Shown one piece after another: positions 1 through 13,165 of a DNA stretch of 64,000 nucleotides. Source of the stretch: Glossina fuscipes. Taxonomy: Eukaryota > Arthropoda > Insecta > Diptera > Glossinidae. A model generated the notes under the pieces. The model made no database searches. It saw nothing but the letters and a program-made list of their open reading frames with translations, and was not told where the DNA came from. How positions within the stretch are numbered: the first letter of the stretch is position 1; each line of letters begins with the position of its first letter. Made by a program: the position numbers and the translations under genes. Location: contig NW_023998422.1 of assembly GCF_014805625.2 (NCBI RefSeq), positions 4,570,137 through 4,634,136 on the forward strand. The letters run 5' to 3'.

Positions 1-860
1 AGAGGGAGAGAGAGAGCGAAACAACTAAAAAGATTATATATACTTCCAGACGTCAAACATATAAATAAAAGGTTGTGTATTTGTGTGCGTGTACTATATC
101 AAAAGATGCTCACTATTTGTAACACTATTTCAGCCCCAATATGTGCTTCTGCTGTAGATGTTCTGTTGTTGCTGTTCTCGTTGGCGCACTCCTACGCTAT
201 CCAATACAATGCTGCTTCATTTAGCATGCAATGAACCAGTGTTTCCTCCCAGGCGACTTGTATTATATTATATTTTACTTTCCTTCTGATTTCTCTCTGC
301 ATTTCTATCCTTCTGCTCTTGCCGTATTTGCTGTAGTCAAGCACTTGTGTGTTTTGATAAAATTTTCTAAACATTCTCGATAATATTTCCGATAAGAATC
401 ATTTAATGCTTATTTGCATTATAATTATAAATTTAAATCTGTTCAAAATGTTTCAATCTAAATTATTGACGTTTTATATGCCTAAAAACCTAATTACATG
501 AAATTAAATCTAATTGATTGAGAGAAAATATTTGAATCCATGCATTTTGTTCTTTACTTTACAGCATTTACGATATTTGACGTAATCCATAAATAAAGAT
601 AGAAAAATCCATTCCTTGTCAAAGTTCGGCCAAAGTGCAATGAGCTCATTTTCTTGACAGTCATTTTAGTTAATAGAGATAAAGATATTTGGATAATGTA
701 ATGTGATGTGAACAGCTTTTCTCTTTCAAAACGAACCAAACGGTTTGTTTACAAAATGGAAGGAATTTTTGCATGAAGGATTCTTCATTAGGAGCCATAC
801 TTTTTTTTAAGCTGTAATTTCCCTTTTCTTATCTTATGCTTTATACATTGCCAGGTGTAA
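1..860. other. AT-rich non-coding stretch
   Basis: A short GA-rich run opens the window. The rest is AT-rich with only short chance reading frames. I see no gene, RNA or recognisable mobile element. Confidence 0.5.
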
Positions 861-879
861 AGGAATACCCAGTACAACT

Positions 880-1165
880 CGCAGTTTCGTCATGCAACGA
901 TTCACGATTCTATAGTGCTTATCGGAGAATTATGCCGCCATCAATTACGATCGTGCAATGGAACACACTTTAGTTTGCATCAAGGCCTTTGATCTCTGAC
1001 GACAGGCTACAAGTTCTCGGGCGGGCTTTGGCCAGGCGACCGCAGACATAAAGCAAAGCAATGTTCATCAGAGTGATGAACAGTTAAAGCCATTGTGTGC
1101 GTCAGTTTGTTCAAAGTCAAGATGGACTATTGAACGATATTTGGTTGCGAACATAGTCGCTTTAC
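880..1165 (+). other. GC-richer coding-like stretch, unidentified
   Basis: This patch is clearly richer in G and C than its surroundings. One plus-strand frame reads well except for a single TGA near 1000, with ordinary-looking codons up to a TAA just before 1180. It may be a decayed exon or retrocopy. I cannot match it to any family, and no start codon or splice sites are convincing. Confidence 0.2.
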
Positions 1166-1179
1166 TTAAGCTTTAAAAT

Positions 1180-2660
1180 GAAGTATGTGAGGATTCAAAT
1201 TTATCCTGAACGAAGGAATTTTGTAAAGAAAACCTCGCTAAGATATATGTCAGCGACTACTCCAGAGACGCTTTCAACATTGGTTCCACTTTATTATAGC
1301 TTAACTTCGCTTCGACAAGGACGAGTACTATTTACTAAAATAATCTATTGGTCAAAGCTAGCGATCTTTTAACAATTCGTGCCTAAATCGACTGCTCAAT
1401 ATGGATGGTCACGGATTGTTTTTTTTGTTACGCTTGGTGATGTTGTTTAGACGACAATTCGATCCTGAAAGAAAAGTAAGTCTACTTTTCTTCTTCTTTA
1501 CACCTCTTTTCGACATCAGATTTTCGTTGCAGATCAGTGATCATATTCTTTGCATGTGATAATCCTTCCATGTACCATTCGGGACCTTGTTGCAATGGTA
1601 AAATAAACTTAACTTAAACTGCGCTACATACGTATGATAAACTTTCGACTGATTATGGGACGAAGACAAAACCGTGACTTTGGTTGTAAGGTGCAAGTAC
1701 AATTTACTTTAGTGTATTAAGTTGTTGTTTTTTTTTTCAAATTTTAATGAGTTTCACTCTTAATGAACGACGTTTTAGTTAAACTATCCGCGCGCCTTTA
1801 ACGTCAAGGTAAACTTTTCTGTTAGTTTAACAAAAGAGAAATTTTACGTTTTATTTTTAACGATTTCTTTACTCGTAGAAATATTCCATTGATATCGGGT
1901 ACGTGCTTGCTTTTGGAAAAAAAAATGTTCCTTAATTTTTTTTAAACATTAATTATGAGAGCAGTGCAGTAGTTATGGGAACTTTAAATATTATTATACG
2001 AATGCATATTAATTTTGTCATGCTATAAAACGCATTCATGTCGAAAAAGTATTGATTCTTTGGATGTTAATTGACCTTTCACGTTGCTGGAACATGGCAT
2101 TGCGAAGTCGCGTATGCACGATCTTGTCTGATGATCCCGCGACTTTTTCCGGTAAAAACTTCCTTCCAACAACTTGTGTGATTTCGAAATCATAGTCTAA
2201 CCTGAAACACTTTAGCCCGATAACGCATTATATTCGCATGAAGATTCAACTGTAAAGATTGTAATCAACTAAAGGGCGGGCTGGGAGCAAATCATGAGAG
2301 GCAGCTCGCTTCTAATGCCACAAAATACAAAGCACTATTCCTGGTGCGTCTTAGTAAGTTTATAATTTTTTCAGAATACTTTATACAGACCGAAATGAAT
2401 AACATAATCTGGCATTGACTGGAGTCTACGAATGTGCTAAAAGCTCAAATTTCTTATGCTTTACGAAGCTATACGCAAGTAGGCGCTGCTTTGTAAACTA
2501 AACTTTCCCTCGACAACTTGCTGCTATATTTGTTCTAATTTTCGGCAAGTGTGGATCTTGCGTATTCACTAAGTTCAGCATAGCACTAACTGATATTTAA
2601 CAGTGGCTGTTTTAAAGCTGTTTTTATCTGTGGAATTTCTGCCGGCAAACACTTGCCCAC
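1180..2660. other. Non-coding stretch, nothing recognised
   Basis: AT-rich sequence with homopolymer runs and no frame that looks coding on either strand. I see nothing specific in it. Confidence 0.45.
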
Positions 2661-2666
2661 AGTCCG

Positions 2667-2832
2667 GTTTATGGTTCTCAGTATCGAACAAACTCGATCA
2701 TAATCTTACGTTTAGTAGGTTTCTCATTCGATACTGAGAAAGATGCATACTTTCCCAGCAGCTGTGAACTCATTACAGCGAATGTGCAATGGACAGCCTA
2801 TAAGTTTGCTCTCGACATCGAGAACCATAAAC
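2667..2832. repeat. Nested inverted repeats
   Basis: Two overlapping inverted repeats share one arm. The 13-base arm at 2676-2688 (tctcagtatcgaa) is matched in reverse complement at 2727-2739. The overlapping arm at 2667-2679 (gtttatggttctc) is matched in reverse complement at 2820-2832. The arms could form alternative hairpins or mark the terminus of an unidentified small transposon. Confidence 0.5.
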
Positions 2833-4560
2833 AGATCCGAGATTGTTGATATAACTTTTTACATTGACTCTTCATCACTCCTTATTATATCGTCGATTCA
2901 AGAATTCCCAGCATTCGTTTCATCCAGTAAAGATTCTCAAATGTAAGGTTAGTCACGTGCATTTTTTTCAAGCATATAATCCGGCACGCAAATTCCAACT
3001 GAATATATTTAATTAATGGGCGGGGAAATTGTGAGATAAAGTCGCTTAAGACCGTTTTCATCATTGCTTATACGCTAAGAGTCTCTGGATCGTGTTCTGC
3101 CTTTTTGTGGCGAATCCACCAAACTGAATCAATCGATTTGTATAATCCCCCCCCCCCCCCCCCCCGCTGTCTACCCTCTAGTTGCTCCTCTGTCCGGCCC
3201 TTTGCCAACTTTTCAGGCTCACTAACCTTCTTTTACGGTATTTATGTTCCCTACTTATCATTATACCCGGGAAATCGACTCATAAGTAAAGAGATTTGTC
3301 ATAGCAAAAATTAGGTAAAATATTTCAAGTGAAAACTTTTACTATTCCTTCTCATTTAATTAATTGTTGCAAGCTTTCTATTACGTAAGAATAAGTAAAG
3401 TTATCGCCATTTGTGATAGGGAAATTTTTGGCAACTGCTTTAAATAATTTAAGGGAAAGCACGCGAGTATTTTTTAAGAGAAAAGTGAACTTTGTCGAGA
3501 TGTAACATGTATTGTAAATTAGTTTAATTTTTAATTCAAAAACTTTTCAGCTAACAGAGACAAAGTGCGACAAAGACAAAGACAAAGCGAAGTAATTGAA
3601 ACTTTTTAACATATTCTTTATATAATATTAGATTTCAGCGAATTCGATCCTGACAGGCAGACACTAAGGACAAGTTCGTTATGTTGAGTAAATTCAATAA
3701 AAGAAAAGATAATAATAACATAAGAAAACATGTAAAATATAGAAAATGTAATGAAAAATATAAATATAGACAAACATATGTACAAACGAAACATAAGCAT
3801 AAGCATAAACATAAACATAAACGTACAATTTTACAGAAGGAGAAGCAAACAATGAGAAGCAAAATATAAATCTAATAAAATCGTCAGATCTGATGGTCAT
3901 TAGACCGGAAAGTAATTTCATTTATTTGCAAAAACTCCATTTGCTTTCTTTCATCAGCCAACACAACCAATCCGAATGTTGTTGTTATTGTCGTTATATC
4001 TTCTCTCTTTTCTGTTTGTCTCTGCGTCGTTATGGAAAAGAGGAAATGCACATATATACATACATGTATGCGTATGTTTTCGTATATTTTGTTGCGTACG
4101 GACACAACTTTTGCACTGGAAATCTAAAACTTATTTATTTTTTATTTGACCAAATTTTTTTTCTTTTTTTTTTTTTTTTTCTATTATCTCATCCACTAAG
4201 ATAGAGCCAACCACTGAATAAAAGGGTCCGACCATGAAGTGGTTATGAGAAAGTCGCAAATTATTAGGAAGCAGAAAGCAGAGCAGAGCAGAGTTAATTT
4301 AATTTTTTTTTTATAGGTTTTTTAAAAACCTACTTAATATTAATCAGATATGATGAGATCTAGAGATTAATTCGATATATATCATGATTTTATCGCTACG
4401 ATTCAGCGCTCAAGAGGTATACTAAATTTGCACAAATGTATGTAACACATACGAAGGCACATCTTATACAATAAATATATTTTCCTACACAATCGGTTTA
4501 ATCGTGTTTGTCCGTCTTTTTAGTCTTAGACTTTTTTGCAAAAAGTACTTCTGTACACTT
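2833..4560. repeat. Simple-sequence-rich stretch with a 20-base poly-C tract
   Basis: No gene is seen here. The stretch contains an uninterrupted run of 20 C at 3146-3165, acaaag-type short repeats near 3560-3590, a six-base microsatellite (cataaa/cataag) near 3791-3825, and poly-T near 4157-4180. Short frames over these repeats encode low-complexity peptides and are not credible genes. Confidence 0.7.
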
Positions 4561-4566
4561 CTTATA

Positions 4567-4830
4567 GCGCCTTTTCGTTGTTCAGCTATTTAAAATCGCA
4601 AGTTCACCTTTAAACACGAAAAGCACCATAGTGGGCCCCACGGAGGCGCAAGTGCGTCAAATTTCATCAAAATATCCCAAAAATTGTCAGCTGTAGGTCG
4701 AAGAAGCCAAGAAGACAAAGAAGGACAGACACGCAGGCAAGTTGGATCGAATCGTCCTCATATTCTACATCGGATCGATATAATACAAGATGGGTCCTGT
4801 TGGGGTCGCATTCATCCGCGCTTGCTAACT
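4567..4830 (-). repeat. Dispersed hairpin-ended repeat, copy 1
   Basis: Degenerate minus-strand copy of the repeat family that recurs throughout this window. Recognisable blocks, read on the minus strand, are the start of the element with a gacccatctt-like block, the pyrimidine-rich block around gtctgtcc, a block around acctacagct, and a tgaaattt block. It contains no coding capacity. Confidence 0.6.
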
Positions 4831-5036
4831 AAAAATTAACTTCCTTTTGTAAAGAGAGTTCCGACTGAGACTGAAAAATCAATTTACCCTGAATGTACCA
4901 CGCATTTTTATTACAAGTTTATTCGCGATGTGACTCTCAGTCACGGTTAAGAATTCTTGGAATAATTAAAATATTTTAGTCAATTGCAGACGAATTCGTT
5001 TGTTTGGGTAAGTAGCCAAGAAGGTAAGAATCGGGA

Positions 5037-5150
5037 CTGTCAAGTTCCGCCTAATCGGTGAAGACACAACACGTGCCCACTAGGTTACAGACTCCCTGAC
5101 TCTTTCTCTCTTTCCCCATTTTTTTCTCACCACCACAGAACGGAAGTAAT
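5037..5150 (+). repeat. Second dispersed repeat family, divergent copy
   Basis: This stretch resembles 20868-20990 and 41263-41400. It has a gtcaagttcc/cggtgaa block, then cccactaggtt, then a pyrimidine-rich tail with tctttctctc. It is the most diverged of the three copies. The nature of the family is unknown. Confidence 0.4.
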
Positions 5151-7170
5151 CAAAAAAAAATTACGTTGAAAGTTGAAATGTAACTCAAGGGTAATAGGTC
5201 TTTAGTTCGATTAGTAGTAGCAAATAAGATCACACTTTTGCCGATACTACGTTGGATTATGAATGGTTTTCCAGTGCACTATTCTTCTAATTTTCACCGG
5301 AACAAAGTGCTAAGGAACAATCACTTTTCGTTGTAGTGTCGCTGGCCTAATTCGTTCAAAAAAAATATAAATTAATCGGTATGAAATGTCAAACGTATCA
5401 AACATTTGTATAAACCGCAATGCGTCGAATTACTTGCTTGAGTACATTTGTGCTTATCGAAAAGAGTTATGAAGTTAAAAGCCATCCTCGTCGTGGCACA
5501 TTGTCTTTCGATGAATATTAAAATTTTTAATCACCCACTAAAGTTACCGTTCGGACGTAGGGCTTGAGTCAATGGTTTCTAATACCCATCTCTAGTCGTA
5601 CAGACGTCTTGTTGCAGAGAACACGTAATAGAAGAATTTTAATCATCATCGACACACTCATCACCTTCTAATGTCCAAGACTACTTGAATATTCTTCACA
5701 AGTGCTCAAACGTCAAAGCGGTTGTAAGGATAGAAAGTTGGCATAACCTGTATGTAGAACTTTAATAAAAACTGAAAAAAATTTGTAAAGATTGTTAACA
5801 CTCGCCTGCTTTATTGACTGAAGAGCCAAGTTTGACAGATCCAAACTCGAAGCATCGCCGCAACATAAACTCAAAACTAGCAAACACGACTTGCTTTTAA
5901 GAGATTCTATAGTTATATCCAAAACATAGCTTGAAAGCTGAAATGACCGATTATATAATATTTGTCCTTACTCTCGTGTACCTTGTTACACTTGCAATTG
6001 TTAATGCACTCTTGATATTTATACAATAAAAAAAGACAAAAAGTGAATGATTACTAGTAAGAGAAACTTTAATTTAAGTCCACTATTGATATCATTTTTA
6101 TCAAGTATACCGTATGCAAAGTCGACCCAGTGTTACTTTCATTTAAATCAACATACATACATATAGTTATACGTTGGAATGGTACAAACATATATATGCA
6201 TTAAAATTTCCTCTTTTCATTCGAAACTTTTGTACAATTATTGAGTTTTATGTGCAAGAATGTGTTCCGAACTGTTTGCTTATTCATAGTCTCGTTTATA
6301 TATGCTGCCGTCATTACCGAACCGTAACATCGTTGGGGTCATAAAAATTGTTTCAGGATCACCTGTAATAATGGTAAAACAATAAAATGCTTCTCCATTT
6401 TTCGTTTTCGTTTTCGTTTTCGTTTTTTTTTTTTTTTTTTTTTTGGCAAGACGAGAAAACAACTCAACTGAACACGAATTGAAGCATATATACATACATA
6501 TACATATATGACGCAAGTGTATGCGTGTGCGAGTGACGTTGTTAAAGGAAAAACTTTTTCTTTATGTTTCATTTAAGGATATATAATAGGATTTTTTATT
6601 TCGATAAAGAGAAAAGGTGTTCTACCGTCACGCTTAACCTTAATGTCTCATTAAAAATTTAAATGGCAACCAAGAGAAATTTGAAAAAATTTATGCGAAA
6701 ATTTCCTTGTGCTTCAATTTAACTAAAAAAAAAAAAAAATAAACGAAGCAGTAAAGCGATATTTAGCAGTAATCCTGAACGCCTGTAGAGGTATGGTTAC
6801 TGAGCGTCTCTATGCCAAATTCATTTCAAAAAAAGTCCAAATTCTTACTCTTGATTAATGCATTCCTCATTTCTTGAATTCCAATATTTGGCACAAACAC
6901 TTTCGCATTAAATGCAAGAAAAAATACAAAATAAATTTCGTGGTTCGCTGTCGAGCTATTATATCACAGAAGGAGATTTCATAATGTTTTACTAATCCAC
7001 TACGGCTCATGTCAGTTGGCCACGACGAAATCGGGTTGACCAATCATGTTGCTTCTAAACGAACTTGAATGGATATTTGCATCTTGTAATCATAAGCAAG
7101 GGATAAACAATTTATTTGTAATAATTCCGTAAAGTTCGTGTAACTTTCTCCTAAAGCTCGCCAATATTCA
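5151..7170. other. Non-coding stretch with TTTTCG microsatellite
   Basis: AT-rich sequence without a credible gene. A short run of ttttcg units near 6398-6424 is followed by about 20 T. Peptides predicted across it are simple Lys/Arg or Phe repeats and are artefacts. Confidence 0.5.
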
Positions 7171-7180
7171 CGATATAGTA

Positions 7181-7770
7181 GAGGTTTTGCGAGCTCAAAC
7201 TCAGCGTTTTCTGGTCTATGTAGATTTACATTCGGGCAACTTCAAGTTCTCCGCGCGAAAGGATTAAAAACAGCTCGCAAATGCACCTCATTGCTGGGCT
7301 CATCGACTCTTCCCCATGCCATGACTATACTCTTCCCAATCCCTTCATTTCAATGGCTTACATAATTTACAGATCCCGCCGACAAGACGAATCATTTTAA
7401 AATTGTTTATGTGATGAAACCGCTTTTTCAGAAATTATGCGACAGACCTGGTCCGCTCTCCTGAATATAGATATCGTCTACAACCGCTTCATCAATGTAA
7501 AAACCAAAGAAAAGTCTATGAACATTGTTCGACAGCTTGTTCACTCTTGGTAACGAACGAAAGCCAAACTATTACGGTTCAAGACCCGCTTTACATTGCC
7601 ACTCTTTGTGATTAGACAAGTCGCTCATCTAATTGCCTTGGGTCTTGAGAGTAATTTGGCTCTTTCACGTACCCAGGCAGAGAAAAATGAACCTCATCGT
7701 TGAAAAGAATTTCATTTAGAAGTTTATGCATTTTGAGCATCTAGTCCGCGAAGATCAGAAAATCCCCTGC
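7181..7770 (-). pseudogene. Decayed DDE transposase of the Tc1/mariner superfamily
   Basis: Reverse translation gives an FNDEVHFSLPGYV motif from about 7718 down to 7665. It matches the F-S-D-E-x-H-F-x-L-x-GYV block around the first catalytic Asp of a widespread insect transposase family. Downstream, after stops and frameshifts, an SQRV-like block and a HRPENAEFELAKPL-like segment (about 7232 to 7181) resemble the later part of those proteins, where HRPET-type motifs precede the C-terminus. Many stops show it is long dead. No terminal repeats could be found. The family assignment rests on remembered motifs. Confidence 0.5.
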
Positions 7771-10700
7771 TTTTACTTACTAAAAGCAATTGCAATGACT
7801 TGTGCTACTATAATAAAAATACACGCGGACTAAGTTTTTCATTGTTATGTTTCCAAAGTTAAAAATTCAATCAAGACGGATATGTAAAGCCTTCCGACAT
7901 TAACTGTTTCAAGACTAACTTATATTTGTTTCCTCTTCTTCTGAGTAAGCGAATATTTGTTCTTCAAGGCCAGATATAGCAGCTCACCACGCCTATTTTA
8001 TGAGCTGTGAGACACGAATATATACATATAAATAGGTACAATTTGGTTTAACGTAAAATAAGGAAATCTTTGAAGTAATATTCAAGTGCAAGTTGACAGT
8101 AGACCCAGAATTCTTGATCGCTTCTGATCTGACTACGTTTGACTCCTGTTTAACGCTTCCGTAATCAAAAAGTTTATAATACAGGAACTCATGCGCTTTA
8201 ATATTCTGGCCAGTAGGACGAAATTGACTTATCTTACGTTCCCGTATGCACTGATCGTCTAGTTTCATTAAATAGCGTAGATTTCTTGTCACAAGCGCAA
8301 TGACAAAATTAATGTGCATAGAAAAATAACTTTTCGCAAGCGTTTTGAAAAAACTCCTTAATCTAACGATTCTAATATCTGTTCGTGTCCTTATAAGGAA
8401 TTATTTCGGACAGATATTCATCCCTTGTTGGGATGCTGGTTACTGTAACAGTAACTATTTTGTTATTTATGGTCTCAAATAAAATGGTAATAGATTTTTT
8501 TTGTATTTCCTTAGCTTCTCGTTAGTTTAAAAAATTTAATACTCAACCGTTGTCATTACGTTGTAATACTTCGAGTTACTATATTAAAAAACCTACAATT
8601 TATCCTATAAGGTATAAAGAAATAAATTTAATAAGTTTCTTAACATCCACCGGCCTTTTCGTGTGCTGCCTTTTAAAATGGAAGGATTATGGCTTTTTGT
8701 AGTAAAGTTGAACGTTTATTAAAAAAAAAAAAAAAACTACAAGAGTTATTTATTTTAAACTATAAACCTTCGTTAGTCATTCCTCTTTCCATATTTCTAA
8801 CACAAACATACCTAAAGATTAGTTGGACTATTAAAGTTGTATACATACGTGTAGAGTAAGACAAGAAGGAAGTGAGCAATTGAAGTAAATGGACAAAACC
8901 TGATGTAAACAGTCACTAGAAGAGCATATCATTCCTAAATGTTTCCCCAACGTGCAACTTGTACCCCAGACTTGTCATTCTGAAGAATCACCATATAGCA
9001 CCTTTCCTTATGTTGCATCCTTTCTGTATTTACCTCCAAGAGATGCACTTATTTTGACACATCCCATACTGTACAGGTTCGTTCATCTTTGATCAGTACC
9101 ATGTTATTATCTGGCTGCAATATATTATATAGATTCAGTCGAACTAAGCACCGCTTTGTAAACTTGAAGGCTTAAACTATGACATTATGGAGAAGAGCGT
9201 GAAAAACCTGAAAGTGAACCGCTTTCAGTTCATGGTAAACAGCTTTTACAATATTTTTTAAGCTTAAGCTACTAACAAGCGGACGTAAGTTTAAGTCACC
9301 TATAGCTCCGTCGGTCTGCCTAGGATATATATTTTCCTCATCGGAAAAATTAACTTAAATTAATCGAAAACCATACTCGCTGCAGAGCATAAGCTGAGAA
9401 CAGCTCTGCTTCCTGAAGGCAGACAAAATATTAGCGCCTTTTTCGCTCATTAATCACAAGCGATATTATGATGAACATTTCCATCTATATCTTATCTTAA
9501 AGATTGCACAGCACCTGTGCGAAAATATGTAGATTCAATCAAGCCCACTTAATCGTTTAGAGCATATAAAGTCCGTTTCTCCGTTTTCCTTTTTTTGCTT
9601 TTGTTCCATACTGTAATTATAAAAGATTCGGTCACTGCCAAATATGATTTCCTTTCTCACATCTCTTCTTTAACGATCAACTCCTTGTACATATTGCTTC
9701 TGGTAGATTTTTCCGCCGATTGTCTCGTTGGTTTTTAGCAAATCCAGATAGAGTACCAATACCGAATGGTGGCGCCAGAAATATTCGTCTTTGCAGTCCA
9801 TATTAATCGTTTATTTAGTCGTTCTTTAGTCTGTATATTGGGATGCTTACATACTTTCCATCATCTTTTCTTTGAGTCGAAAGGGAAAAGTGTTGCCTTT
9901 CTTTTGTCGCATAGCCCGACGCAAAGAAAACACTTCAGTGGAATAATTTATAATATCACTAGGAAAAGTCATAGTATTTTGCGGTGCGATAAAAATCTAG
10001 CTAAGTCCACTTTAATAACGAAAATGTGGGTAATGCGACTTCCACAGCTTCTTCCTGCTGACATGCCGCATATCCGAATAGATAAGTGGCCCCACTAACC
10101 AAGTCGATGTTCGCGAGTTCAAACTTTAGTACCCTTTGACTGTAATCTAGTCGAAGCTAAAACGACTGCTCGGTTCCTAAAGGCACAGCACTTGTCTACG
10201 TTCCTTCCTTGGCCGCGACTATAACGCACGTATGGGAAGCGTATAATAATTCGTAAATTGAAAAAAGAGATGACAAAAAAGAAGTTAGCGACTAGGGGCG
10301 AGCCCCCTATAAGTGCGTCGTTTTTAACCAATTTTGATAATGAATTTTTCATAAATCCTCTTCTCACGTCTTTGCCATCATTATTTGCTTTAGCGTCTTT
10401 ACGATGCAAAGTGAGTAGAAGAAAAGAAAAAAGACGAATACTTTGGAAATTCCACGTTTTCTTCTCTTGTCAACCTACTAACACATAGTACTCCTAGTTA
10501 TTTCTTTCTTGTACAAATTTAATGAACAACTTTAACCCAATTGAAAACTTCCAAATCTTTGCTCTTAGTTACGTTTAAAAAGCATAAAAAATTTGCGAAT
10601 TTTTCGCAATATTATATTTTTCTTGTTTTGTTTTCATTTGAAAGTCAAATTAAAATTTCTTGTATTTATGTATATTTTTTAAAACATTTTTATTTGAATT

Positions 10701-11370
10701 TTTTCTTTTTCTTCTCGCAAAAGTCACAAAAAGTTACCATTCATTCAACACTTGATTTTGTTTACTTTTAATTCATATGAGGGTATAACCGACAAGTGTT
10801 TTCTCCATCTACAATATTTAACAATATGCGTATATGTGAGCATATATGTGTTTGCGCGTGTGTACATATACGCTTGTGATCTATTGAATTTATGCAACTC
10901 TTGGCAAAAGTTATGAATCTCATATGTATGCTTCAGTAATTAAATAAACTTTTCTACACACACACATATGCGTGCATTCACGTATGGATTCACTTGCGAG
11001 TGTCTACACTTGAAGAAAGTACATACAACTATGTTTACATCGAGAGAGACGACGAGATGATTCGTAAATTTTGAAATTTTGTTCTTGTTTTCGAATAAGT
11101 AACGTAAACAAATAGAAATACTAAAGTGGACCACGGACCACCTTGCACCAACCTATAAAAAGCAAGAACATTATAGTTGGACAAGGACAACTTCGCCCAG
11201 TACAAGTATTCACTCGTTCCGCTAATAATGCACCAAAAATTACACGTTATTCTCATCCGCCGACATACCTTTAATGAAAGTCCACATATTGGGGGATACC
11301 CAAAACATCATTTAACCTGATCGTACTTAAGCAAACTTAAGTTACTTCCTGATAATTTCATTATTTATCA
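7771..11370. other. Non-coding stretch, nothing firmly recognised
   Basis: Mostly AT-rich. Between about 7993 and 8319 a minus-strand frame of 108 codons is open, but its composition and lack of any familiar motif give no support for a gene. The stretch near 10119-10409 also contains an unremarkable open frame, with a small palindrome (ggggcgagcccc) inside. Microsatellites with tacata/tatg units lie near 10830-10990. Confidence 0.4.
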
Positions 11371-11379
11371 TAAAAAACT

Positions 11380-12230
11380 AGAAACTGGACTTTCTCTCTA
11401 TATAATGGCTTGCCCGTCACGATAAACCCTACGGAGGTTACAGTTTAAAAAATGGACCTATCTGACCCAAATCCTCTACTGTTTTTTTTTTTTTTGGTAA
11501 ATTGCTACTGTGGGCCAAAGTTCATCATAATGTATAAGAGCTGAAGAACTTAGCATTCATGAGATATCTTATATGGAGTGATGTCCAAGAAGTAGACCCA
11601 TCTGGGTCAAATTTAGTCCACTTAATCTTTACGTCAAATTGGTATCACGAAACAAATTTTCATTATCAAACATTAACGATTAGGCCTTTTCGGAGTATAG
11701 GGCTTCTCATTTCCTGAGGATCCTTATACGCTGCAATACCCAAGCAATTGACCTACGCAGTTCAAATTCGTCAACATTGATTTCTTTGCAAATTTATTAT
11801 TATAAACCACGAAATACTGAAAATTATATCTTTTCACCACGCAAAGATTTAGTTTTCGTATGAACAGTCATATGAACGGACGTTCAACAAATTGCCTCAG
11901 TCGAACCAAATTTTTTATGACAATTTCAATGCCCAAAGTAGTTACTTAGCGGGTTTTGTCGAAAACATTTGAAAATTGGAATTTGTAGAGAATGGCCGAC
12001 AGAGCGGACCGTTCCGAAACATTTTTAATAGTGTTCACGCTTGAACCAAATAACGTCCATGCACCGAATTTCATCAAAATTGCAATCTGTAGGTTAAGCA
12101 CAAAAATACGGAGGCAGCTTAGATCAATTCAGAAAATAGTTCCAAGTGTATTAGAAAGTGGATCTATCCTAAGCTCAAATGGCATACAACATAGAAATCA
12201 TTACATACATCGGTTTACTTAAGTCGCGTA
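11380..12230 (-). repeat. Dispersed hairpin-ended repeat, long copy
   Basis: Over about 850 bases this segment runs parallel to 58480-59285. Shared blocks in the same order include ggcttgcc/gggcctga, gtccaagaa followed by gtagaccc or acgggctc, a gaaca/gaaacaaattttc block, the tcagtcgaa..aaattttt block, and the terminal acctacaggt/cagac region. It is a long version of the family of which other copies keep only the terminal 200-300 bases. No coding frame is preserved. Confidence 0.6.
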
Positions 12231-12329
12231 ATCCTCCAAAGCAATAGGCAAATCGCAATCACATCAATAAAACGTTTCCGAGCACGCATTTCAGGGACTA
12301 GGTACGGTATGTGAAAAAATTTTAGTTTT

Positions 12330-12560
12330 TTGTGAATGTATTCCTAATAATTCCACGTAAAAATCATTTAATTGAAAATATTGGTTTCCGCGTTGAACAC
12401 ACGAAAACAAAGCAGACAGTGGGACGGACTCTTAAAATCTATCCAGAAAGCGACTCAGAAAGTTATTCTGATTTGATGGGTATAATAAAAGGTAGGTCTA
12501 TCTGCTGGGTCCCCGCACCCACACAAACTTATTACTTGCACCATAATGACGCGTAGCTGA
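12330..12560 (-). repeat. Dispersed hairpin-ended repeat, copy adjoining the long copy
   Basis: On the minus strand this has the terminal caccac/tggtgcaa block, a degenerate ccgcacccacacaaac (cf. tccgcacaaac) block, a block around tctatc, the gattctgattygatg block, and gactcttaaaatctatcc. It sits about 100 bases from the long copy at 11380-12230 and could be a tandem insertion. Confidence 0.5.
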
Positions 12561-13165
12561 TGATAATAAGTTTATATGAATGTGAAGAAATTCTTACGAA
12601 AATCTTATCAATTGACGCTGCAAGTAGTAATTTCTTATCAATGTTTTCTTTCGGTGCACGATTAAACACGATTAAATTTATGGATGCGAGTGTGTATGTG
12701 GATGTGCTTCTTTAAGGACATACGTATAAGTATAAGATCTGAATATTTTTTAAATCATTTTCTTTTTCTTGCTTATTTCTTAAGAATAAAAAAACTTATC
12801 AAAAAGTTTTATGTATATTTGCGAATAATTTCAACTTTTCCATGGTATTAATATAAAGCGATATATTAGTTAATTAACAGCAACGTTTCATTACTATATA
12901 CATCTTCATACAGCGTTTATATAAATGAAAGCTTACGAAGACTTTAAATTTATATTTTGTTTTAGCTTGGCAAGAAAGTAATGTCGGCACTAATACAAAT
13001 GTAAATCTCAATCATACGATTACCTTCGGAACCACAAAGGTCGCTGGACCCTACAGAATATTTTATGATTTTTAAGAAATCTGTTTATTAATTCCACTGG
13101 TTCTACTTAGCTTTAGTTATGAAAACGATTGCTTTTTCTGGTGATTCCTATTGTCAAGGAAGTTC

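Noticed and set aside
3893..4204. A 103-codon plus-strand frame
   Set aside because: Ends in a poly-Phe tract from poly-T and has no domain; simple-sequence artefact.
7993..8319. A 108-codon minus-strand frame
   Set aside because: No recognisable motif, no promoter or splice context, and AT-driven composition. The length is not exceptional for 64 kb of six-frame translation.
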